Of a stretch of DNA of 64,000 nucleotides, positions 28,733 to 36,305 are shown piece after piece (the stretch's first letter is position 1; every line of letters begins with the position of its first letter). This DNA is from Pseudarthrobacter cellobiosi (lineage in GTDB: Bacteria; Actinomycetota; Actinomycetes; Actinomycetales; Micrococcaceae), in the NCBI RefSeq assembly GCF_023913755.1, contig NZ_JAMXBJ010000044.1:52012-116011 (forward strand). Direction: 5' to 3'. The notes below the pieces were generated by a model that was not told where the DNA came from, did no database searches, and saw nothing but the letters and a program-made list of their open reading frames with translations. A program made the position numbers and the translations under genes.

Positions 28733-28748
28733 GGGCACCATGGTGCCC
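28733..28748. repeat. Perfect 16-base palindrome
   Basis: GGGCACCATGGTGCCC reads the same on both strands, in the gap between the membrane-anchored protein and DUF4193. It could be a dimeric regulator site or a weak hairpin; it has no T tract, so it is not a classic terminator. Confidence 0.5.
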
Positions 28749-28825
28749 AATGTCACCCGACGCCCATCCCAGCGGGTGTCCTCACGGAAATATAGCCGCC
28801 GCAGAGAAATTTTCTTGCCAGGCTA

Positions 28826-28855
28826 TTGGGGAATACCCGCCGGATGCTGTAGGTT
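28826..28855 (+). promoter_or_regulatory. Predicted sigma-70-type promoter of the DUF4193 gene
   Basis: TTGGGG (28826-28831) and TAGGTT (28850-28855) are separated by 18 bases. Transcription from here would leave a leader of about 35 bases before GTG 28897. The match is moderate. Confidence 0.4.
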
Positions 28856-28896
28856 GCATACGCGACAGACGAACCAAAGAAAAGAGATACACCTAA

Positions 28897-29199
28897 GTGG
28901 CAACCGATTACGACGAACTTCGCTCCGACGTCAAGGAGTCGCAGGACAACTCACTCGAGGCACTGCAGTCCGCCAATGCACCGGACGCCCGCAGCGTCGT
29001 CCTCGAGCTCGATGAGGCCGACGGGCTGGATGGCGCCGGCGTTCCGGGAGGCGAATTCGTTGCCGAGGAACTGGTCGTGCAGGTTATCCCGCAGGCTGAG
29101 GACGAGTTCACGTGCTACTCCTGCTTCCTGGTGCGGCACCGCTCCCAGATTGCGCGGCAGAAAGACGGACACAGCTACTGCATTGACTGCGAAGGCTGA
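28897..29199 (+). CDS. DUF4193 zinc-ribbon-like protein
   Basis: A 100-residue acidic protein of the actinobacterial DUF4193 family. The N-terminus MATDYDELRSDVKESQDNSL is typical. The C-terminus carries two CxxC pairs (TCYSCFLVRHRSQ and YCIDCEG) that could hold zinc. Function is unknown; the family is often highly expressed. GTG 28897 is preceded by a weak AAGAGA. It is convergent with the YqeY gene, with a terminator-like hairpin between. Confidence 0.9.
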   Translation: MATDYDELRSDVKESQDNSLEALQSANAPDARSVVLELDEADGLDGAGVPGGEFVAEELVVQVIPQAEDEFTCYSCFLVRHRSQIARQKDGHSYCIDCEG

Positions 29200-29254
29200 T
29201 TCAAGAAACCGGACACTTTTCCGTGGCGGCCGAGTTCCGCCAACAGGAAGTTAG

Positions 29255-29284
29255 GGCACGCCCACGTTCAGTAGGCGTGCCTTT
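29255..29284 (+). terminator. Terminator-like hairpin after DUF4193
   Basis: GGCACGCC pairs with GGCGTGCC around an 11-base loop and is followed by TTT. A second small hairpin (GGCGG/CCGCC) lies just before it at 29225-29241. Confidence 0.5.
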
Positions 29285-29310
29285 CCCGTTAACAGGCTCG
29301 AGCTGACGGC

Positions 29311-29775
29311 TCAGGCGAGGCGGCTGCGGACGATCTCGCTGACGGCCTTGCCGTCGTAGCGTCCGGCGACTTTGGCCGTGACAGGCTTCATCACGGCGCC
29401 CAGCTGACGCATGCCGGGCTCTACGCCTTCGTTCCGCAGCCCGGCAATGGTCTCGTCAACAATCGCCTCGACTTCGGCTGTTGTCAGCGGCTGCGGCAAG
29501 TACGCTTCTATGATTTCGGCCTCGGCGATCTCGGCCGCGGCCCGCTCGGATTCTCCGGCTTCCATATAGATCCTTGCGGTGTCACGTCGCTTTGCAGCCT
29601 CTTTCTGCAACAACGAGGTCACCTGGGCGTCGTCCAGGACAATGGGCGTCTTTCCCGACTTCTCCCGTGTTTCGATCTCGCCCAGGACATTGCGCACCGT
29701 TGTCAGGGCGGTTTTGTTCCGCTCCTTCATGTGCATCACAACATCAGCGTGCAGGCGTTCCTTCAAAGTGGTCAC
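29311..29775 (-). CDS. GatB/YqeY domain-containing protein
   Basis: A 154-residue YqeY-type protein, related to the tail domain of the GatB subunit of Asp/Glu-tRNA amidotransferase. It begins MTTLKERLHADVVMHMKERNK and contains EKSGKTPIVLDDAQVTSLLQKEAAKRRD and the C-terminal AVMKPVTAKVAGRYDGKAVSE. The family is helical and tRNA-associated by homology, but its role when free-standing is not established. GTG 29775 has GAGGA five bases upstream. It is divergent from the M50 peptidase gene. Confidence 0.92.
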   Translation of the reverse strand: MTTLKERLHADVVMHMKERNKTALTTVRNVLGEIETREKSGKTPIVLDDAQVTSLLQKEAAKRRDTARIYMEAGESERAAAEIAEAEIIEAYLPQPLTTAEVEAIVDETIAGLRNEGVEPGMRQLGAVMKPVTAKVAGRYDGKAVSEIVRSRLA

Positions 29776-29858
29776 GGCATTCCTCGATTCGTTGGGCGCC
29801 CCAGGGCGGCAGGGCGGCAGGACAGTGGTGAACCATCCCTCTAGTACCGTAGAGGGCT

Positions 29859-29903
29859 ATGGCTGACAATCACTACTCCCGGCCCGGCGGGAAACGACCT
29901 TGA
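29859..29903 (+). other. Possible 14-codon leader ORF overlapping the M50 peptidase start
   Basis: ATG at 29859, with GAGGG before it, opens MADNHYSRPGGKRP and stops at TGA 29901-29903. That stop overlaps the TTG start (29900) of the M50 gene in a different frame. TACCGT lies eight bases before the ATG. It may be a leader peptide that couples translation to the TTG, or the trace of a frameshift at the gene's 5' end. Confidence 0.35.
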
Positions 29904-30637
29904 TTCCCGAGCAATTGTGGCAACGGATCGTTGAAGCCTTCAGCCGTGCCGCCATCCCCCAAGTCACGGTGGCCGAACTGGCTGTGGTGCTGGCGCTGGC
30001 AACTGCATTGTCCATCCCCCGTGCCACCTGGAAGTACTTTGGGCTCCTGGCCACCGCCACGCACGAACTCGGCCATGCTTTCGCCGCCGTCATGAGCGGC
30101 CAAAGACTGAGCGGGATCCGGCTCCGATTGGACCACTCAGGCACAACCACCAGTTACAGCCGGGGCAGGGCCGCCGCCGTCTGGTCCGGATTCTGGGGCT
30201 ATCCTGTACCTGCCCTGACCGGCGCTGCCCTGGTCACCTCCGGTTTTGCCGGCTGGGGTCCGGCCGCCTTGGCCACAGGCACCCTTATCCTCCTGGTTTC
30301 GCTCGTGTTCATCAGGAACTTCGCGGGGCTGCTGATCACAGGCCTTGCCGTCGCAGGCGGCGGGGTGCTGATCCTCGTTGTGCCCAGCAGCTTCACCGGC
30401 CATGTTGCAGTCGTGCTTGGCGTGGCCCTGCTTGTGGCCGCCGTCCGGGATCTCGCGAAGCTCACCAATGTGCACCTGCGGCGCCGTGACACGCTGGCCA
30501 GTTCCGACGCGTATATCCTGTACCGCGCAACGTCCATACCCTCCGGCATCTGGATCGCGCTCTTTGTCGTCGTTATTGCCGGCTCCTGGCTGGTCGCCTG
30601 GCAGCCCATCTCGGCAATCCTGGCCGCCGGAGCCTAG
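29900..30637 (+). CDS. M50B-family membrane metallopeptidase
   Basis: A 245-residue membrane protein with the zinc motif HELGH at residues 55-59, inside ATATHELGHAFAAVMSGQRL, followed by several hydrophobic segments. This is the M50B (PF13398-like) type, shorter than RseP and without PDZ or CBS domains. It should be an intramembrane protease of unknown substrate. The only start that includes the first helix is TTG 29900, which is weakly supported; an overlapping short leader ORF precedes it. A TAGGCT promoter for the next gene begins inside the last codons. Confidence 0.85.
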   Translation: MIPEQLWQRIVEAFSRAAIPQVTVAELAVVLALATALSIPRATWKYFGLLATATHELGHAFAAVMSGQRLSGIRLRLDHSGTTTSYSRGRAAAVWSGFWGYPVPALTGAALVTSGFAGWGPAALATGTLILLVSLVFIRNFAGLLITGLAVAGGGVLILVVPSSFTGHVAVVLGVALLVAAVRDLAKLTNVHLRRRDTLASSDAYILYRATSIPSGIWIALFVVVIAGSWLVAWQPISAILAAGA

Positions 30638-30640
30638 GCT
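30635..30640 (+). promoter_or_regulatory. -10 element of the hydroquinone-reductase-like gene, leaderless
   Basis: TAGGCT ends seven bases before ATG 30648; it contains the stop codon of the M50 gene. Confidence 0.5.
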
Positions 30641-30647
30641 GGTCCGC

Positions 30648-31778
30648 ATGAGCCAGGAATTTCCGAGCGGGCCGCAGGCCACGAATGCCACCGCTGCCGA
30701 CAGCACGGACACCAGCACCGAGCACAGCACCCTGGGCGCATATGTGACCGGCGGTGCCGAGTTCAACCGGGAAACGAATTACATTGAGGACCGGATCACC
30801 CACGACGGCCGTCCCGGCGTCAACGGCGAGCCGGGGTGGCCAGTGGAAGCTGGCCGGTACCGGCTGATTGCGGCGCGGGCATGCCCGTGGGCGAACCGGG
30901 CCGTGATTGTGCGTAGGCTCCTCGGCCTGGAGGACTCCATCTCCCTTGGCCAGCCCGGCCCTACCCACGATGCCCGGTCGTGGACTTTTGACCTCGATCC
31001 GGGCGGGGTGGACCCCGTGCTTGGCATCGAGCGCATCCAGAGCGCCTATTTCCGGCGCTTCCCGGATTACTCGCGCGGCATCACGGTGCCAGCGATCGTT
31101 GATATTGCCAGCGGCGCGGTGGTCACCAACAACTTCCCTCAGATCACCCTGGACTTTGCCACCGAATGGACCCGTTTCCACCGGGTCGGGGCGCCTGACC
31201 TTTACCCGGAACACCGCCGCGCCGAAATTGACTCCGTCAACAAGCGCGTCTTCACCGAGGTCAACAACGGCGTCTACCGCTGCGGCTTTGCGGGCTCCCA
31301 GGAGGCCTATGACTCGGCCTACACCCGGCTGTGGGCCGCGCTCGACTGGCTCGAGGAACGCCTCACCGGACAGCGGTACCTCGTGGGTGACACCATCACG
31401 GAAGCGGATGTCCGCCTGTTCACTACCTTGGCCAGGTTCGATGCCGTCTATCACGGGCATTTCAAGTGCAACCGGCAGAAGCTGACCGAACTGCCGGCCC
31501 TGTGGGGCTACGCAAGGGATCTTTTCCAGACTCCCGGTTTCGGAGACACGATCGATTTTGTCCAGATCAAGCAGCACTATTACATCGTCCACGAGGACAT
31601 CAATCCCACCCGGATGGTGCCGCAGGGTCCTGATCCGGAGGGCTGGCTGGAGTCCCATGGCAGGGAATCACTGGGCGGCCGGCCGTTCGGTGACGGCACT
31701 CCCCCGGGGCCGGTGCGCCCCGGCGAAGAAGTTTCCCCATGCCATGGAGCGGCGCCGCATCGGGAAACCGCTTTCTAA
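30648..31778 (+). CDS. Glutathionyl-hydroquinone-reductase-like (Xi-class GST fold) protein
   Basis: A 376-residue protein of the ECM4/YqjG (Xi-class glutathione transferase) family. The catalytic motif ACPWANR places the nucleophile at Cys79 in the thioredoxin-like domain. The C-terminal helical domain contains YLVGDTITEADVRLFTTLARFD and HGHFKCNRQKL. In proteobacteria and fungi such enzymes reduce glutathionyl-hydroquinones. This organism carries mshC and so is expected to use mycothiol, so the natural thiol is uncertain. The C-terminal tail of about 50 residues is Gly/Pro-rich. ATG 30648 has a leaderless-type -10. Confidence 0.88.
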   Translation: MSQEFPSGPQATNATAADSTDTSTEHSTLGAYVTGGAEFNRETNYIEDRITHDGRPGVNGEPGWPVEAGRYRLIAARACPWANRAVIVRRLLGLEDSISLGQPGPTHDARSWTFDLDPGGVDPVLGIERIQSAYFRRFPDYSRGITVPAIVDIASGAVVTNNFPQITLDFATEWTRFHRVGAPDLYPEHRRAEIDSVNKRVFTEVNNGVYRCGFAGSQEAYDSAYTRLWAALDWLEERLTGQRYLVGDTITEADVRLFTTLARFDAVYHGHFKCNRQKLTELPALWGYARDLFQTPGFGDTIDFVQIKQHYYIVHEDINPTRMVPQGPDPEGWLESHGRESLGGRPFGDGTPPGPVRPGEEVSPCHGAAPHRETAF

Positions 31779-31783
31779 CCGGT

Positions 31784-31789
31784 TAGGCT
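31784..31789 (+). promoter_or_regulatory. -10 element of the serine hydrolase gene, leaderless
   Basis: TAGGCT ends six bases before ATG 31796. Confidence 0.5.
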
Positions 31790-31795
31790 AAGCCC

Positions 31796-32905
31796 ATGCA
31801 GAATTCTCTTGGCTTTGCAGTGCCCGGTTATGAAGGCGTTTTGGATCTGTTCGAGGCCCTTCTCGCCGCGGATCCGCAGTACAGCGCCCAACTGGCTGCC
31901 TACCGCGACGGCGTGAAGATCGTGGACCTGTTCGGCGGGCCCCACATCACCGCCGATTCCATCACGGGGGCGTATTCAGTCTCCAAGGGCGTGGCGGCGC
32001 TGGTGATTTCGCTGCTCGTCCAGGACGGGCTGCTGGACCTTGACCGGACGGTGGCGCACTACTGGCCCGAGTTCGGTTGCCACGGCAAGGACCGCCTGCT
32101 GGTGCATGAAGCCCTGTCCCATCAGGCCGGCCTGGTGGGAGTCGAGGGAGGCTTCGCCCTGGACGAATTCACCACGTCCCGGGCCGCGGCAAGGTTGGCA
32201 GCGGCGAGCCCCGCATGGCGTCCCGGCAGTTGCTTCGGGTACCACGCTCTCACCATCGGAATCATCATGGAGGAACTCTGCCGGCGGGTCACGGGCACCA
32301 GCCTGCAGAGCCTTTATGACCAGCGCATCCGCACGGCCTACGGCATCGACTTCTTCCTGGGGCTGCCCGAAAAGCTGGAACCGCGCTACCGTGACGTCCT
32401 CTACGACGTCGATCCCCTTCAACCATGGCTGGATCCACTGAGCCTGGACGGGCTTAACAGCAACGCGGCAGTCAGCACAATCATGGAACTTCCCAATCAA
32501 CGGGCCGTGCGCGCCGCGGGGATGAGTGCCGCCGGCGGTGTGGGTACGGCGGAGGGCCTGGCCAGGCTCTACGCCGCGGCCATCACCGGTGTGGACGGCC
32601 GGGACCCCTTGTTGACCCCTGAGACCGTCAGCGCCATGTCCCAGGAGCAGGTGTGGGGCCTGGACCGCCTGTCCGGACTGGACAACGCCTTTGCCGTGGT
32701 CTTTATGAAGCCACACGTGTCGCGGAATTTCGGCAGCCACCGCGCCTTCGGCCACGAGGGAGCCAACGCTGCGCTGGGGTTCGCCGATCCCGCGTACGGC
32801 CTCGGCTTCGGATACATCCCGCAGCGGGCGGAGGACGGACGCACCCAGGGCAAAGCTCATCGGCTGGCTGCGGAGGTCCGGCGGGCGGCGTCGGCCTTGT
32901 CCTAG
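31796..32905 (+). CDS. Beta-lactamase-fold serine hydrolase (class C/esterase EstB-like)
   Basis: A 369-residue protein of the serine beta-lactamase/penicillin-binding-like family. The active-site SxxK is Ser61-Val-Ser-Lys64 in TGAYSVSKGVAAL, and the Tyr motif is probably FGYHALTIG. Members act as esterases, D-aminopeptidases or beta-lactamases; the overall pattern (SHQAGLVG, GVGTAEGLARLYAA) is most like the esterase group. No signal peptide is seen, so it is probably cytoplasmic. It lies in a run of independently promoted plus-strand genes. Confidence 0.9.
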   Translation: MQNSLGFAVPGYEGVLDLFEALLAADPQYSAQLAAYRDGVKIVDLFGGPHITADSITGAYSVSKGVAALVISLLVQDGLLDLDRTVAHYWPEFGCHGKDRLLVHEALSHQAGLVGVEGGFALDEFTTSRAAARLAAASPAWRPGSCFGYHALTIGIIMEELCRRVTGTSLQSLYDQRIRTAYGIDFFLGLPEKLEPRYRDVLYDVDPLQPWLDPLSLDGLNSNAAVSTIMELPNQRAVRAAGMSAAGGVGTAEGLARLYAAAITGVDGRDPLLTPETVSAMSQEQVWGLDRLSGLDNAFAVVFMKPHVSRNFGSHRAFGHEGANAALGFADPAYGLGFGYIPQRAEDGRTQGKAHRLAAEVRRAASALS

Positions 32906-32919
32906 TACACGGGTGCACC

Positions 32920-32925
32920 TAGTGT
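32920..32925 (+). promoter_or_regulatory. -10 element of the FUSC transporter gene, leaderless
   Basis: TAGTGT ends seven bases before ATG 32933; GGGGCTG fills the gap. Confidence 0.45.
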
Positions 32926-32932
32926 GGGGCTG

Positions 32933-34051
32933 ATGGGTGACACTCAAACGCAGCCGCAGGGCCGGCCCTCCGCTGGAACCCGAATCCTGCGGAATTCGGT
33001 GGCCGGTCTCTCGTCGGCATTCACAGTACAGCGCCTGCAGCTGGCGGCGAAGGCAGCTCTGGCCGCCGGCCTCGCTTTCGCCATTGCTCCCCTGATGCCA
33101 GGATCCGCTGCCGAGTATCCGTACTACGCACCGCTCGGCGCCCTGGTGTCGATGTACCACAACGTGGCCGGATCCTTCCGGCAGGGTCTCCAGGCGCTCG
33201 TCGGACTCGCCCTGGGTATCGGGCTCGCCTTTGCGCTGGTCAGTGTCGGTGATCCGTCACCGCTGTCTGTTGCGGTCGTTATGGGACTCGGCGTGCTGCT
33301 CGGCGGTCTCCCCCGCATCGGCTCGGGCAGCGATTGGATTCCGACGGCGGCGCTGCTGGTCCTGCTGGTGGGGGGAAGCAACCGGGACGACTTTTCCTTC
33401 GGCTACCTCCTTCAGATGGGCGTCGGCGTCGCGGTGGGCATCGCCGTCAACTTCCTGGTCTTTCCGCCCCTGCGCTTCAATGCGGCAGCCACCAGCCTGG
33501 GCAAACTCCGGCTGGCCCTCGGGCGGCAGCTGACTGACATGGGAACGGCCCTGACTGAAAAGTGGCCTCCTGAGCATGAGGACTGGTCCCGCCGGTCGAC
33601 CGAGCTGGCCGAAGCAGCCAGCTCGGTCCGCCATCTCGTGCAGGAGGCTGACGCGAGCCAGCGGGCCAATCCGCGCCGGCGGCTCCATCCCCGCGATGTG
33701 GATCTCGACTACCACAACCTTCGTGATCTGGAGAGGGTGACGTTCCACATCCAGGACATGACAGAAGTCCTGTCCGATGTCATCTGGACAGACGAGGCAC
33801 CTTACACGGTGCCTTTCAACGACAGTGCGCCCCTGGCCGCGGCCATGACCGCCACCGGCGAACTCCTGGCCTCGTTCGACGGCGAGGATGAAGCAGACCA
33901 GCGGCGGCTGTTTGCTGCCGCAAAGTCAGCGGTGGAGGCCGGCATGGCAACGGTTGCGGAGCGGGCCCAGGAAGATTCGGCCGTGACAGCGTCCGAGTCC
34001 ATCCTCCTGAGCCTGCACCGTATCCTCAGGGCCGTGCGGCCGGCGTCCTAG
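32933..34051 (+). CDS. FUSC/aromatic-acid-exporter-family membrane protein
   Basis: A 372-residue protein with about five to six hydrophobic segments in the first 190 residues (QLAAKAALAAGLAFAIAPLM, ALVGLALGIGLAFALVSV, VAVVMGLGVLLGGLP and others), then a long helical cytoplasmic domain. This is the architecture of the FUSC/ArAE family, implicated in efflux of aromatic acids. Substrate unknown. The stop codon lies in a CTAG shared with the convergent MaoC gene stop. Confidence 0.85.
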   Translation: MGDTQTQPQGRPSAGTRILRNSVAGLSSAFTVQRLQLAAKAALAAGLAFAIAPLMPGSAAEYPYYAPLGALVSMYHNVAGSFRQGLQALVGLALGIGLAFALVSVGDPSPLSVAVVMGLGVLLGGLPRIGSGSDWIPTAALLVLLVGGSNRDDFSFGYLLQMGVGVAVGIAVNFLVFPPLRFNAAATSLGKLRLALGRQLTDMGTALTEKWPPEHEDWSRRSTELAEAASSVRHLVQEADASQRANPRRRLHPRDVDLDYHNLRDLERVTFHIQDMTEVLSDVIWTDEAPYTVPFNDSAPLAAAMTATGELLASFDGEDEADQRRLFAAAKSAVEAGMATVAERAQEDSAVTASESILLSLHRILRAVRPAS

Positions 34052-34959
34052 AGCGGTGCCACGGACCCGCTGAAGTGGCGACGGCCGGAACGGGGGTTCC
34101 ACGCCACAAATTCGGCCCGCTGCCAGCCTTCGCCAGGCGTCTGCGCCGTGGTGATATCCAAGGCAACGCGGGCCGGCAGGAACACTGGAGCCTCGAACGT
34201 GACATCCCACGTGAATGTTTCGCCTTTGGCTGGCCCGACATCCGCGAGGGCCCTCGCGGCAAGGTACATCCCGTGCGCGATGGAGCGGCGCATGCCCAGG
34301 GCCTTGGCAGAAAGAACGCTCAGGTGGATCGGGTTGAAGTCACCGGAAACAGCGGCATACGCCCTTCCGGTGTCGACCCCCAACTGCCAAAGCGCGGTGG
34401 GGTCCGGAGGCGTGAAATCGGCCTGGCGGTTGTGCGGCGTTGGCTTGTCGATGCCGGGGAGGAACACACCCTTGGCCAGGTAGGAGGAGCGCCCGGTCCA
34501 CTTGATGTCCGGCGTATACGCGCCACGGATCTCGGACACAACGTCAAGTTGTGTGCCGGCCCGGTGGCCCCGGAGGTTCTCAACCCTGGCCTGGATGTCC
34601 AGGGATTCCGTGAAGAGCACCGGCGACCTCTGCTCCACATGGTTGCTGAGATGGACCATGCCCAGGAGCGGCAGCGGGAAATCGTCGCGGTTCATCACAC
34701 TCATGGCCAGCGGGAATGCCAGTGCGTGGAGGTAGCCAGCCGGCAGGGTGTCCCTGGCAGTCAGCCCGATGAGGTGCTGGTAGGCGGTGAGGTTGCCGAC
34801 GTCGGCCCTTACCCCGCGCACTTCGTGGCTAGTGGCCGGAAGGTTTGATCCGTTGTGCGTGCCCAAGACGCGCCGCCGCGCCGCCTGCGCGGCGGCATTG
34901 ACGTACAGCTTGGACAGGGAAGGCATCTCCCCCAGGATGACCGGCTGGACTGTACTCAT
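34048..34959 (-). CDS. MaoC-family (R)-hydratase, HtdX-like
   Basis: A 303-residue double hot-dog protein. The hydratase motif is in the C-terminal half: SGDFNPIHLSVLSAKALGM then RSIAHGMYLAARAL, with the catalytic Asp and His. The N-terminal half is a degenerate hot-dog. The family hydrates trans-2-enoyl-CoA or -ACP. Next to a long FabG4-type reductase and FadA2-type thiolase it corresponds to M. tuberculosis Rv0241c (HtdX). It overlaps the upstream reductase gene by four bases. Confidence 0.9.
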   Translation of the reverse strand: MSTVQPVILGEMPSLSKLYVNAAAQAARRRVLGTHNGSNLPATSHEVRGVRADVGNLTAYQHLIGLTARDTLPAGYLHALAFPLAMSVMNRDDFPLPLLGMVHLSNHVEQRSPVLFTESLDIQARVENLRGHRAGTQLDVVSEIRGAYTPDIKWTGRSSYLAKGVFLPGIDKPTPHNRQADFTPPDPTALWQLGVDTGRAYAAVSGDFNPIHLSVLSAKALGMRRSIAHGMYLAARALADVGPAKGETFTWDVTFEAPVFLPARVALDITTAQTPGEGWQRAEFVAWNPRSGRRHFSGSVAPL

Positions 34960-36296
34960 GCCCCCACCAGGTTCTGTCCGCAGACGCGCAGCACGTCGCC
35001 GTTAATGCCCCCCGCGGCGTCGCTCGCCAGGAAAGCAATGGCCTCCGCGACGTCGGACGGTTGGCCACCTTGCTGCAGCGAGTTCAGCCGCCGTCCCACT
35101 TCGCGGACGGCAAACGGGATCCGTGCTGTCATGTCTGTTTCGATGAATCCGGGCGCCACCGCGTTAATGGACCCGCCGTTCGCCGCCAGAAGGGGCGCAG
35201 AAGCGCGCACCATACCCATCACGCCGCCCTTGGACGCCGCGTAGTTGGTCTGGCCGCGGTTGCCCGCGATGCCGCTGGTGGATGCCACCGAGACAATCCG
35301 TGGTGAATTACGGAAGTGTTCAGAAGCAAGGAGCGCTTCGTTGATTCTGAGCTGGGCGGCGATGTTGATGTTCAGGACGGAGGTCCAGCGGCTGTGGTCC
35401 ATATTGGCGAGCAGCTTGTCCCGGGTAATTCCTGCGTTGTGGATGACGATATCCAGACGGCCGTGACGCTGCACGGCGTGCTCGATGATCCGCTGGCCGG
35501 CATCTGCGCTGCTGATATCCAGTTGAAGCGCCGTGCCGCGGACTTCGTTGGCAACGGCAGCCAAATGGTCCCCGGCTGCCGGGATGTCTACGAGGACCAG
35601 GGTGGCCCCGTCCCGGTGGAGGGTCCGGGCAATAGCCGCACCGATGCCGCGGGCGGCGCCGGTGACCACGGCAACCTTGCCGGCGAGCGGCTTCTCGAAG
35701 TCCGGGGGGAGGTGGCCCTGCTCGGTTGCCACAGTCAGAAACTGGCCATCCACAAATGCCGACCGGCCGGACAGAAAGAACCGCAGGGCTGCCAGAGCGC
35801 TGGGGCTGGTGCTCTGGACACCTTCTGCCAGGACGATGCCGTTCGCTGTTGCGCCGGCCCGGAGTTCCTTGGCCAGCGACCGCAGGAAGCCATCCACGCC
35901 TTGCCGGGCAGCCGACTGTGCAGGGGACGCGGTTTCGGCGGCCGGCCGGGAGATGGTGATGACGCGGGCGCTGGGGCCGAGATCACGCAGTGAAGCCGCG
36001 GCGGACAGCACAGGCTTTTCAAGATCCTCGGGCCGGGTCAGCTCATCCAGGACCAGAATGATCGCGCCAAGTTTTTCGCGGGGCACCGCGTGGCGCCGGA
36101 CGTCCAGGTCCCAGGAGAGCAGCTTGGCGGCCAGTTCGTCGGCACCGGCGGTGTTGCCTTGGACCAGGACGGGGCCGGCGACCAGGGGCTGGCCCGGCTT
36201 GAAGCGCCGCAGCACGGCAGGCTGGGGCAGGCCCAGCCGTTTGGCGATGCTCTTGCCTACGCCCTGGTTGACGAGCGTGGTGTATTTATCCGTCAT
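34956..36296 (-). CDS. High-molecular-weight 3-oxoacyl-ACP/CoA reductase, FabG4-like
   Basis: A 446-residue SDR with an N-terminal flavodoxin-like domain (about residues 1-200) and a C-terminal catalytic SDR domain (VAVVTGAARGIGAAIA, NAGITRD, SVASTSGIAGN, NYAASKGGVMGMV). The Ser/Tyr/Lys set is present. This two-domain form is characteristic of FabG4 (Rv0242c), an NADH-dependent 3-oxoacyl reductase. It sits between the MaoC hydratase and thiolase genes, which together give three consecutive steps of fatty-acid beta-oxidation or its reverse. Confidence 0.93.
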   Translation of the reverse strand: MTDKYTTLVNQGVGKSIAKRLGLPQPAVLRRFKPGQPLVAGPVLVQGNTAGADELAAKLLSWDLDVRRHAVPREKLGAIILVLDELTRPEDLEKPVLSAAASLRDLGPSARVITISRPAAETASPAQSAARQGVDGFLRSLAKELRAGATANGIVLAEGVQSTSPSALAALRFFLSGRSAFVDGQFLTVATEQGHLPPDFEKPLAGKVAVVTGAARGIGAAIARTLHRDGATLVLVDIPAAGDHLAAVANEVRGTALQLDISSADAGQRIIEHAVQRHGRLDIVIHNAGITRDKLLANMDHSRWTSVLNINIAAQLRINEALLASEHFRNSPRIVSVASTSGIAGNRGQTNYAASKGGVMGMVRASAPLLAANGGSINAVAPGFIETDMTARIPFAVREVGRRLNSLQQGGQPSDVAEAIAFLASDAAGGINGDVLRVCGQNLVGA

Positions 36297-36305
36297 CCGG
36301 TGCCC

